A stretch of 15,333 nt of DNA from CAYQZD01 sp964421875. Lineage in GTDB: Bacteria; Electryoneota; Tariuqbacteria; Tariuqbacterales; Tariuqbacteraceae. Numbering within the stretch: position 1 is the stretch's first letter; each line of letters starts with the position of its first letter. Shown piece after piece: positions 1-5,935 of this stretch. The notes under the pieces are model-generated. The model was not told the DNA's origin, searched no databases, and saw nothing but the letters and a program-made list of their open reading frames with translations. Location: NCBI GenBank assembly GCA_964421875.1, contig CAYQZD010000093.1, positions 1 through 15,333 on the forward strand, in the 5' to 3' direction. The translations under genes were made by a program, and so were the position numbers.

Positions 1-87
1 TTCACTATACAGAAAATCGTAATAGGGAAATCTGTCGTAGGATATTTATAATAAGTGACATAAAGGACTGTTTTATTGCAATTAATA

Positions 88-109
88 GGGGCGTTCAATT
101 GAACGACCC
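88..109. repeat. Palindromic repeat of the GTAGGGGC type
   Basis: An 11-bp stem with one mismatch (GGGGCGTTCAA against TTGAACGACCC) with no loop, flanked by TA on the left and TACA on the right. The outer TAGGG...CCCTA edges match those of the repeat at 2058-2130. It is followed at once by a second small hairpin, ACAGGAA/TTCCTGT with loop CTAA (113-130). Both lie upstream of the PorV-like gene. The rest of positions 1-198 is AT-rich, with a TATAAA at 173-178 but no convincing -35 box. Confidence 0.7.
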
Positions 110-198
110 TACACAGGAACTAATTCCTGTTTAGTATAAAAATTTATGTCGCTTTTAATCAATCCTGCGCTATATAAATCCGACACTTAGAGGTTTCT

Positions 199-1140
199 AT
201 GAAACCGTATTCTACTTTCGTCATCTTAATCGCAATCTTGGTCCCCCTCCTTAGCTGGGGTGGCGGAGATAACGATTTGTCCCATATCCCGGGCGCTTTC
301 GTCGATATCGGTTACGGCGCCAGACCAATGGGGATGGGAGGCGCTTATGTGGGATTGGCTGATGACCATAACGCGCCGATATGGAATCCCGCGGGGATGC
401 TCCGGGTTCAGGGACACGGCGTGAATTTTATGTGGGCGAAACAACTGGGATTCATCCCCTATAATTATCTCTCCTATTCCGGCGAACTGGCGCCGGATCA
501 CCGCATCGGCGGCGCCTTAATATTCAGCGGCGACGATTTGCTCACTGAAAACACCTTCCTAACTTCATATGCCACCACACTAAAGAGAATTAATCCTCGT
601 CTTGCTAAGGTTTATGTGGGAATTAATGTGAAAATCAGGTGGGCTTCCTTCGGTAACAACAGCGGCGGCGACCCCGATCGGGTCACCGGGGACGCTTTCG
701 GTTACGGAATAGACCTTGGAACTATGTGGATTATCTCTGAAAAAGCCGCAGCGGGGCTACTGCTCAGAGATTTCCTCAACGACATCACCTGGAACTCATC
801 GACCAGCGGGAAGTATTCGGAAGCGGTTCCGGGGGAGATGGTAATGGGATTATCGCTCAAGCCCGCTCCAAAAGCGGTTATCGCCGCCGACCTGCGCAAA
901 GCGCTGCATCAGGATGTAGAGGACAGATTGATGATCGGCGTTGAGTATCGGGTTTTAGAGTTACTCACATTACGCGCGGGATGGGGCAGAAACATCGATG
1001 CAGAATACCATAATCAGGATATTTCACTGGGGATAGGATTGTACCGAAAAATCAGCCGCCTCGATTTTAGATTCGACTTCGCCTATATGCTCAACGATGT
1101 GAAAAACACCCCCCGGGTCGGCGCAGGATTCGATTGGTAA
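199..1140 (+). CDS. PorV/PorQ-family outer-membrane beta-barrel protein
   Basis: Predicted outer-membrane barrel of the PorV/PorQ (UPF0164-like) family, 313 aa. Residues 1-20 form a hydrophobic signal peptide. The family hallmark lies at about residues 37-67: a G-A-R-P-M-G-M-G-G-A-Y run, then the aspartate pair DD and WNPAG. The remainder alternates polar and hydrophobic residues as in beta strands, and the chain ends in an aromatic residue (FDW), usual for outer-membrane barrels. The ATG has a good Shine-Dalgarno (TAGAGG, 188-193) 5 nt upstream. PorV itself shuttles type IX secretion substrates, but these lineages carry many paralogs of unknown role, so a secretion role here is only a possibility. 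It is 44 nt ahead of a metallo-hydrolase on the same strand, probably in one operon. Confidence 0.88.
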   Translation: MKPYSTFVILIAILVPLLSWGGGDNDLSHIPGAFVDIGYGARPMGMGGAYVGLADDHNAPIWNPAGMLRVQGHGVNFMWAKQLGFIPYNYLSYSGELAPDHRIGGALIFSGDDLLTENTFLTSYATTLKRINPRLAKVYVGINVKIRWASFGNNSGGDPDRVTGDAFGYGIDLGTMWIISEKAAAGLLLRDFLNDITWNSSTSGKYSEAVPGEMVMGLSLKPAPKAVIAADLRKALHQDVEDRLMIGVEYRVLELLTLRAGWGRNIDAEYHNQDISLGIGLYRKISRLDFRFDFAYMLNDVKNTPRVGAGFDW

Positions 1141-1174
1141 AGACAAGTTACAAGGATCTTATGTAGAGATAACT

Positions 1175-1187
1175 GGAGGAAGAATTG
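1175..1187 (+). promoter_or_regulatory. Ribosome binding site fixing a TTG start
   Basis: GGAGGA at 1175-1180 lies 4 nt before TTG at 1185-1187. No ATG or GTG nearby gives a better start, and the conserved KFYGTRGS strand begins two residues after this TTG, so the non-ATG start is well supported. Confidence 0.8.
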
Positions 1188-2009
1188 AAAGTTAAATTCT
1201 ATGGCACTCGAGGCTCCATTCCGGTCGCTGAAAAGGAATTTATGTATGTCGGAGGTAACACGCCTTGCATTTTACTCACCTTCAATAGCAACAGAATCGC
1301 AATTTTGGATGCGGGCACGGGGATTCGCAAACTGGGAAACGACCTCATCGCTAAAAACCATGAGCAGTTCGACAACATAATCATCGGGCTTTCCCACACC
1401 CATTGGGACCATATCCAGGGATTCCCCTTTTTCAAACCCGCCTACGACAAAAGACGGCATTTCACCATTGCTATTAGCGGAAAAGAAAGGACTATCGACA
1501 ACCTTGAGAGTGTTTTCTCTCGTCAGATGCAGCAGGAATATTTTCCGGTATCACTGGAAAATATGGGCGCTTCATTCACCTTTATGCAGCCCGAGGTAAA
1601 TAAATATGTGGCGCCCAGCGGTATCGAAGTCGAAGCGGTTCGGCAGAAACACCCCGGATATTCCTACGGCTACCGCATCATTGAGGGAGAAAATGTGGTC
1701 GTGTACTGCACCGATGTCGAACACATCGATGGAATCGCCCCGGAAGTCACCGCCCTGGCTGAAGGCGCCGACCTCCTCATTCACGATGCGCAGTACACTC
1801 CAGAAGAACTGAAGGACAAGCGAGGGTGGGGGCACAGCAGTTGGGAACAGGCTGTTGAAGTAGCAGAACGGGCGGGAGTAAAAAGGCTGGCGCTTTTCCA
1901 CCACGACCCGGAACACAGCGACGATTTCCTTCTGAATCTGGAACGGACAGCGCGCAAGAGGTTTCCCGAAGCTTTCCTGGCAAAGGAAGGAATGGAAGTG
2001 GAGGTTTGA
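1185..2009 (+). CDS. Metallo-beta-lactamase-fold hydrolase (PhnP / cyclic-nucleotide phosphodiesterase-like)
   Basis: A 274-aa MBL-fold metal-dependent hydrolase with no signal peptide, so cytoplasmic. The N-terminus has the GTRGSIP and YVGGNTP motifs typical of the PhnP / class II phosphodiesterase-like branch, followed by LDAGTG (residues 41-46). The metal site is complete: HTHWDH at 71-76 gives H71, H73, D75 and H76. H156, D177 and H239 are the expected third histidine, bridging aspartate and last histidine. The probable substrate is a phosphodiester (cyclic phosphate or nucleotide), but the sequence does not define it. It starts at TTG behind a strong Shine-Dalgarno and sits 44 nt after the PorV-like gene. 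It converges with the mscS gene on the opposite strand. Confidence 0.9.
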   Translation: MKVKFYGTRGSIPVAEKEFMYVGGNTPCILLTFNSNRIAILDAGTGIRKLGNDLIAKNHEQFDNIIIGLSHTHWDHIQGFPFFKPAYDKRRHFTIAISGKERTIDNLESVFSRQMQQEYFPVSLENMGASFTFMQPEVNKYVAPSGIEVEAVRQKHPGYSYGYRIIEGENVVVYCTDVEHIDGIAPEVTALAEGADLLIHDAQYTPEELKDKRGWGHSSWEQAVEVAERAGVKRLALFHHDPEHSDDFLLNLERTARKRFPEAFLAKEGMEVEV

Positions 2010-2057
2010 AGTGTCATTTAAAGAAGGTTATTGTCGATATACTTCATAAACGTAATA

Positions 2058-2130
2058 GTAGGGGCTTGATTCATCAAGCCCGTTTTCAAGTTATTGTATT
2101 ACAAGGGATTTGATAAATCAAATCCCTACA
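2058..2130. repeat. Paired palindrome bracketed by GTAGGG...CCCTACA (copy 1)
   Basis: Two hairpins in tandem: GGGCTTGAT/ATCAAGCCC with loop TC (2062-2081), then GGGATTTGAT/ATCAAATCCC with loop AA (2105-2126). They are joined by an AT-rich spacer of 23 nt. The unit opens with GTAGGG and closes with CCCTACA. A diverged copy is at 3734-3805, and similarity continues past the second hairpin in both copies (an aaccgatt...gaaac stretch). Confidence 0.8.
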
Positions 2131-2199
2131 TCTCTGTCTATTATCCAAGTCAATAAATCAAAAACCGATTTAGGAAACAGTCCCTTTTAAGGATTGTAA

Positions 2200-2255
2200 T
2201 ATATTGATTCCCGAAAGTTTTTTCCTATATATTGATTCTAAAAAAGATTGTCCTA
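2200..2255. repeat. Degenerate tandem duplication, 28-bp period
   Basis: Two adjacent 28-bp units (2200-2227 and 2228-2255) both begin TATATTGATTC and end CCTA. By eye, 21 of 28 positions agree. The second unit runs into the left outer hairpin of the 2234-2367 element, so this may be a duplicated element end. Confidence 0.55.
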
Positions 2256-2367
2256 TGTTCTGTCACTCCCGCGAAAGCGGGAGTCCAGTATATCATACAG
2301 ATACAAGAAGATAGATTCCCGCCTGCGCGGGAATGACAATTATAACCTGCAATTCTTTTCAAGAACC
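2234..2367. repeat. MITE/REPIN-like element with four hairpins (copy A)
   Basis: The core, 2262-2337, is bracketed by GTCA and TGAC. It holds two GC-rich hairpins: ACTCCCGC/GCGGGAGT with a GAAA loop (2265-2284) and ATTCCCGC/GCGGGAAT with loop CTGC (2315-2334). Weaker outer inverted repeats flank it: GATTCT...AAAGATT on the left, and TTCTT-ttc-AAGAA on the right at 2353-2365. Copy B at 14074-14209 has the same order and nearly the same length. Positions 2262-2291 are identical to 14101-14130. Confidence 0.8.
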
Positions 2368-2387
2368 GTTATAACTACGGAACCGAG

Positions 2388-3509
2388 TTACTCCGGTAAC
2401 GGAGGCTCCGCCTTAGCGTTATCTTCTCCGTTTGAATCCTTGCCCCACCACAAGGTTCGCTGCGGGAAAGGAATCTCGATGCCTTCACGATTGAACCTCC
2501 GATAAATCTCCAACCTCAGCGCCTCGGTGACTTCCCATTCATCCCGCCAACTCGGCACCCGGCACACCACCATGAAATCCAGCGATGAGTCGCCGAAGTT
2601 GGTAAAATACGCCTGCGGAACAGGCTCCGCCAAAACCTTGGGATGCTGCCGGCATACATCCACCAGTAAAGCCTTCACCCGGTCTAAATCGGCGCCGTAA
2701 GCCACTCCCACTTCAAGCCTTACCCTGGTGATAGGATCGGGATAGGAGAGGTTCAGCACCTTCTCCTTCACAATCGCAGCGTTGGGCACTATAATCAGCG
2801 TGTTATCGAAGGTCAGCACCTTGGTGGAGCGAAGCCCGATGTTGTAGACATCCCCCCTTTCGCCGGAAGCGAGCTGGATCCGGTCGCCCACCCTGAAAGG
2901 GCGGTCGGTCATTATCACGAATCCCGCTATCATATTGGACAGGGTCTCCTGAGCCGCCAATGCGATGGCCAGCGAGCCCACTCCCAGGGACACCACCAAC
3001 GACTGCACATCCTGCCCGAAATGCTTGAGGATGATGATGATGCCGATGAAGAATATCACCACTTTGGAAACCTTCACCACCAGCGGGAAGAATTCCTCCT
3101 TTCCGCTGATAATCCCCCGCTTCAGAAGCCGCGCGGAGTATATCCTCATTAGCAGTTCTGTCAAATGAAACAGCGCGTTCATAATCAATAGGGCGATGAT
3201 GACGTAGAAAATGCCCTTGATAAACTTGACATAACCGCCGCCCCATACCTCAGCCACCATATCGAAGAAAACATAAGCGCCCAGCAAGACGATCAGCCGC
3301 AATACCGGTTTCCGCAGATAACTGAGAATCTCCTCGTCAGCTTTGGTTCGAGTGCGCAGTTCCGCGGCTTTCTCCAGCCCTTTCAAGGCTTGACCGGTGA
3401 TAAGATAAGCCACGAAGGTAACGACGGCGACGATGAGGAGATTCAACAGCATTGTCAGCAGAACACTGTCGGACAACCGTTGAGTAAATGAGTTGATAAT
3501 TTCAGACAT
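2388..3509 (-). CDS. mscS: MscS-family mechanosensitive ion channel
   Basis: A 373-aa small-conductance mechanosensitive channel of the inner membrane, which opens under membrane tension to release solutes during osmotic downshock. Hydrophobic segments lie at about residues 17-38, 68-85, 98-120 and 145-162. The pore-lining TM3 is at about 170-200, with the Gly/Ala-rich pattern GVGSLAIALAAQETLSN. The beta domain follows (RPFRVGDRI at 204-211, GDVYNIGLRST, then the VPN motif at 241-243). The family's C-terminal EGIEIPFPQ signature is at 342-350. A short acidic tail (358-373) follows. It is longer than E. coli MscS (286 aa) because of extra N-terminal helices. No clear Shine-Dalgarno precedes the ATG. 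It is monocistronic, with repeats on both sides. The family assignment is firm; paralog identity is not. Confidence 0.93.
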   Translation of the reverse strand: MSEIINSFTQRLSDSVLLTMLLNLLIVAVVTFVAYLITGQALKGLEKAAELRTRTKADEEILSYLRKPVLRLIVLLGAYVFFDMVAEVWGGGYVKFIKGIFYVIIALLIMNALFHLTELLMRIYSARLLKRGIISGKEEFFPLVVKVSKVVIFFIGIIIILKHFGQDVQSLVVSLGVGSLAIALAAQETLSNMIAGFVIMTDRPFRVGDRIQLASGERGDVYNIGLRSTKVLTFDNTLIIVPNAAIVKEKVLNLSYPDPITRVRLEVGVAYGADLDRVKALLVDVCRQHPKVLAEPVPQAYFTNFGDSSLDFMVVCRVPSWRDEWEVTEALRLEIYRRFNREGIEIPFPQRTLWWGKDSNGEDNAKAEPPLPE

Positions 3510-3565
3510 TGTGAACCAGTTATGTGAAAGTTTGTTCTATTAAGAGAGCGTTGATAAATAGAATT

Positions 3566-3648
3566 GTCATTCTGAGCGAAGCGAAGAATCTCTTTGTTAA
3601 ATATGAGTTTAATGTAAATTGGAGATCCTTCACTGCGTTCAGGATGAC
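3566..3648. repeat. GTCATTCTGAGCG...AGGATGAC paired repeat
   Basis: This is the widespread repeat whose reverse-strand translation reads CHPERSEGSP...FAQND, well known from candidate-phylum and other bacterial genomes. It is bracketed by GTCA (3566-3569) and TGAC (3645-3648). Two imperfect hairpins (ATTCT...AGAAT and ATCCT...AGGAT) are separated by an AT-rich spacer. The architecture matches the GTCA/TGAC elements at 2262-2337 and 8326-8385, though the arm sequences differ. Confidence 0.85.
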
Positions 3649-3733
3649 AAACATAAGTGTTTGAATATAAAAATATTAAGGTGAAGTGAAATTTGTTTGT
3701 CAACACTCCCATTAAATACCTCATGACCGGAGT

Positions 3734-3805
3734 GGTAGAGATTTGATTCATCAAGCCCGCTATAAAGTTATTATAATGCATTGGATTTGATAAATCAAAT
3801 CCTTA
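3734..3805. repeat. Paired palindrome of GTAGGG type (copy 2, decayed)
   Basis: A second copy of the unit at 2058-2130. The right arm is intact (GGATTTGAT/ATCAAATCC, loop AA, 3783-3802). The left arm (GATTTGATTCATCAAGCC) carries mismatches in the 5' half of the stem. The spacer shares AAGTTATT with copy 1, and downstream similarity (AACCGATT, then AGAAAC) extends beyond the palindromes. Confidence 0.75.
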
Positions 3806-3868
3806 CGTTGCATCTATCGATTATATCAACACACAGAATAACCGATTGAGAAACAAACCAATTAATAA

Positions 3869-5041
3869 CTACCCCGTTTTCCCCGGCAGGGCAATCCGCA
3901 TCATAGTCCCCTGCCCAACTTGCGATTCCTGCATTGTCAGCTTCCCCCCATGATAATCTTCCACAATCCGCCGCGCCAGCGACAATCCCACTCCCCAGCC
4001 GCGCGATTTGGTCGTATAGCCGGGCCGGAAGATATTGCGGCGCTCCGAGGGATCGATCCCCTTTCCTGTGTCGATAACCTCGATAAAAGTCCAGCCGTTT
4101 CCCCGGCGCAGCGCAACCGTTATCGAACCCCTTTCTCCCATCATAGCGTCCAGACCGTTCCTTATCAGATTTTCCAGCACCCATCCCAGAAGCTGCGGAT
4201 TGACCATCGCGCTCAAATCTTCCTCGTAATCGACCTTGAGTTCCACCTGCCGCCCTGAATGAGGCAGCCTGCGCCGGTAGTAATCGACTGACTCCTCTAT
4301 AATGGGAAGCAAACGAGCCGGCTCCAGCTTCACTTCCGAACCTATCTGGGAGAAACGGGCGGTAATTTTCTCCAGACGGCTGATGTCCTTTTCCATTTCA
4401 GACACCAGACGCTGGTCTGACAGTTCCGATTTTAAAAGCTCGGTCCAACCCAGTAGAGAACTAAGTGGCGTGCCCAGTTGATGCGCCGTCTCCCGCGCCA
4501 TCCCTACCCAAACCGAGCGCTGCTCGCTGTTCTTGATATGCTTGAAACCCATATAACCGATAAGGATGAAAAGCCCGACCGCTAAAATACCCATATAAGG
4601 CAGAAACTGAAGCTGAACTATCAGGTTAGAATCGCCGTAGTGGAAGTAATCCACCCGCCCTTCGGAATACTCGATGGGGATGGGTTCCGAGATGCGGTCC
4701 ATCCGGGAAATCAGCGACTTCAACTTCTTCTCCGCCCCGGCTGTAGTGTCAGCCGGATGGACATCGACGTTCTTCCAAAACTTGGGATTGCCCTCGGCGT
4801 CGGTGAGGATGATGGGGACGTCGATGCGCTGGATTTCCTCGAAAGCCTGAGCGGGAGTGGCGTGTTCAATCAGGAACAGGTAATGCTCGATGTTCATACT
4901 CAAGCTCTCTCTCACGCTGTCCCGAAGTTCCCGGACCAAGTAATTGGTGTAGAACATCACACCGATGATAATCAGCAGAGCCAGGATGAAAAGGAAACCT
5001 TTGAACTGCCAGACCCGGCGGTATTTGGGAGTCGCTATCAT
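3869..5041 (-). CDS. Two-transmembrane sensor histidine kinase
   Basis: A 390-aa inner-membrane sensor kinase. TM1 is at about residues 14-34 and TM2 at about 147-166, enclosing a periplasmic sensor region of about 110 aa that I do not recognise. There is no clear HAMP domain: the chain goes almost directly from TM2 to the dimerisation domain. The H-box is AHQLGTPLSS with the likely phosphorylated His187, a variant common in Bacteroidetes-like lineages. The HATPase domain is complete: N-box ENLIRNGLDAM (290-300), G1 DTGKG (324-328), F-box FRPGYTTK (338-345) and G2 GWGVGLSLA (348-356). No receiver domain or adjacent response regulator is present, so it is an orphan within this window. It lies 93 nt after the methyltransferase gene, with only a weak ribosome-binding site. 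The ligand is unknown. Confidence 0.92.
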   Translation of the reverse strand: MIATPKYRRVWQFKGFLFILALLIIIGVMFYTNYLVRELRDSVRESLSMNIEHYLFLIEHATPAQAFEEIQRIDVPIILTDAEGNPKFWKNVDVHPADTTAGAEKKLKSLISRMDRISEPIPIEYSEGRVDYFHYGDSNLIVQLQFLPYMGILAVGLFILIGYMGFKHIKNSEQRSVWVGMARETAHQLGTPLSSLLGWTELLKSELSDQRLVSEMEKDISRLEKITARFSQIGSEVKLEPARLLPIIEESVDYYRRRLPHSGRQVELKVDYEEDLSAMVNPQLLGWVLENLIRNGLDAMMGERGSITVALRRGNGWTFIEVIDTGKGIDPSERRNIFRPGYTTKSRGWGVGLSLARRIVEDYHGGKLTMQESQVGQGTMMRIALPGKTG

Positions 5042-5134
5042 TTACAATCCGTAGAAAGCGGTAGCATTAGAACGCTAGCTTATATTTTCATTCTTGACGA
5101 TATGGAAAATCGCGGTAAAGACCCTCTTTTCAGG

Positions 5135-5935
5135 CTATTTCCAAGCCTCCACCAATATGCCGTTCCCGCTAAGATTGGACACTTTGAGGTCTCGGCGCAT
5201 CATATATTCAGCGAAGGGATAGACTAAAATGAGATAGATGAAGACAAGGGGGAACGCTAATTTGGTGAAACTGAGAATCTCCATCGGGTATTTCTGCAGA
5301 AGCCGCCACGCCGCCGCTCCCCAATATCCGTAGGAAAAACTGTGTTCGACGCGGGAAAATCCCGCCCCAAGAAGCTTCCGCTCGATTTCAGCCGCGGTAT
5401 AACCGTCCCGCACATGTTCCCCCACAAAAACTCCCTCCCCCCGCTCTAACCCTTCAGGGATATGCGGCGTATGAATCAGAAACACTCCTCCGTTCTTCAA
5501 GGCGCGGCGCACATTGCGAAACACCGCTTCGTCATCCTCAATATGCTCCATCACATCCACCGAAAGCGCTAAATCGTAATCATCTTCAATATCCATCTTG
5601 GTGAGGTCCAACTCGCGCAGTTCGATGTTATTAGTCCTGGTCTTCTCAATAAACTGCTTGAAGTCATCCAGCATCTCAGGTTCTATTTCAACACCGATTA
5701 CCTTAACCTCACCGAATGTTTTCGCAATGTGATAAGAATACTGACCGTAGCCGAAACCCGCGTCCAACACCCGCGGATTCCCCGCCATTTTAGGAACAAT
5801 CGCCTTCAAGGCGCGCTTTACATACCGTTCCCGCAGGAATAAACGTTCCAACGCGAAATAAAACAGCTTCCGTAAGCAAGGCTTCCCTCCTATCCAACTT
5901 CGCAGGAGGTTTTTTACCGGCGCGTACTCCATCAC
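5135..5935 (-). CDS. Class I SAM-dependent methyltransferase with hydrophobic C-terminal segment
   Basis: A 266-aa methyltransferase. Motif I is VLDAGFGYGQYS (56-67), the acidic end of strand 2 is GVEIEPE (81-87), and the motif around SVDVMEHIEDDE (125-136) followed by LKNGGVFLIHTP (146-157) completes a Rossmann SAM-binding core. A hydrophobic stretch at about 219-245 suggests membrane attachment. The start is GTG at 5933-5935, directly after the TGA of the YfhO-like gene and 7 nt after AGGGG; an ATG one codon later is the alternative. The abutting arrangement implies translational coupling with yfhO, so the substrate may be a membrane-linked glycan or lipid. That is inference from context, and the substrate cannot be read from the sequence. 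Confidence 0.88.
   Translation of the reverse strand: MMEYAPVKNLLRSWIGGKPCLRKLFYFALERLFLRERYVKRALKAIVPKMAGNPRVLDAGFGYGQYSYHIAKTFGEVKVIGVEIEPEMLDDFKQFIEKTRTNNIELRELDLTKMDIEDDYDLALSVDVMEHIEDDEAVFRNVRRALKNGGVFLIHTPHIPEGLERGEGVFVGEHVRDGYTAAEIERKLLGAGFSRVEHSFSYGYWGAAAWRLLQKYPMEILSFTKLAFPLVFIYLILVYPFAEYMMRRDLKVSNLSGNGILVEAWK

Larger units (their letters stand above)
2010..2387. other. Intergenic stretch between convergent genes, filled by repeats
   Basis: This 378-bp gap separates two converging genes. It holds a paired palindrome (2058-2130), a degenerate 28-bp tandem duplication (2200-2255) and a four-hairpin element (2234-2367). No open reading frame here looks real. No hairpin is followed by a clear T-run on either strand, so a classical intrinsic terminator is not evident, although the hairpins could act as one in both directions. 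Confidence 0.8.
3510..3868. other. Intergenic stretch between mscS and the histidine kinase, with two repeats
   Basis: The 359-bp gap lies downstream of the kinase gene and upstream of mscS. It holds a GTCATTCTGAGCG-type paired repeat (3566-3648) and a decayed copy of the GTAGGG paired palindrome (3734-3805). The remainder is AT-rich. I found no convincing sigma70 promoter for mscS and no real gene. A 108-codon open frame here only reads through the repeat. Confidence 0.75.

Noticed and set aside
2200..2255. The 28-bp tandem duplication as a regulatory iteron or CRISPR remnant
   Set aside because: There are only two diverged units, and the second merges with a repeat-element end, so a duplicated element border is the simpler reading.
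3455..3781. A 108-codon minus-strand open frame containing CHPERSEGSP and RFAQND
   Set aside because: It is the translation of a dispersed palindromic repeat, a well-known false-gene signature, and it overlaps the start of mscS.
4640..5227. A 195-codon plus-strand open frame antisense to the histidine kinase
   Set aside because: It is fully opposite a well-supported kinase and the methyltransferase end. It has no ribosome-binding site and no recognisable domain.
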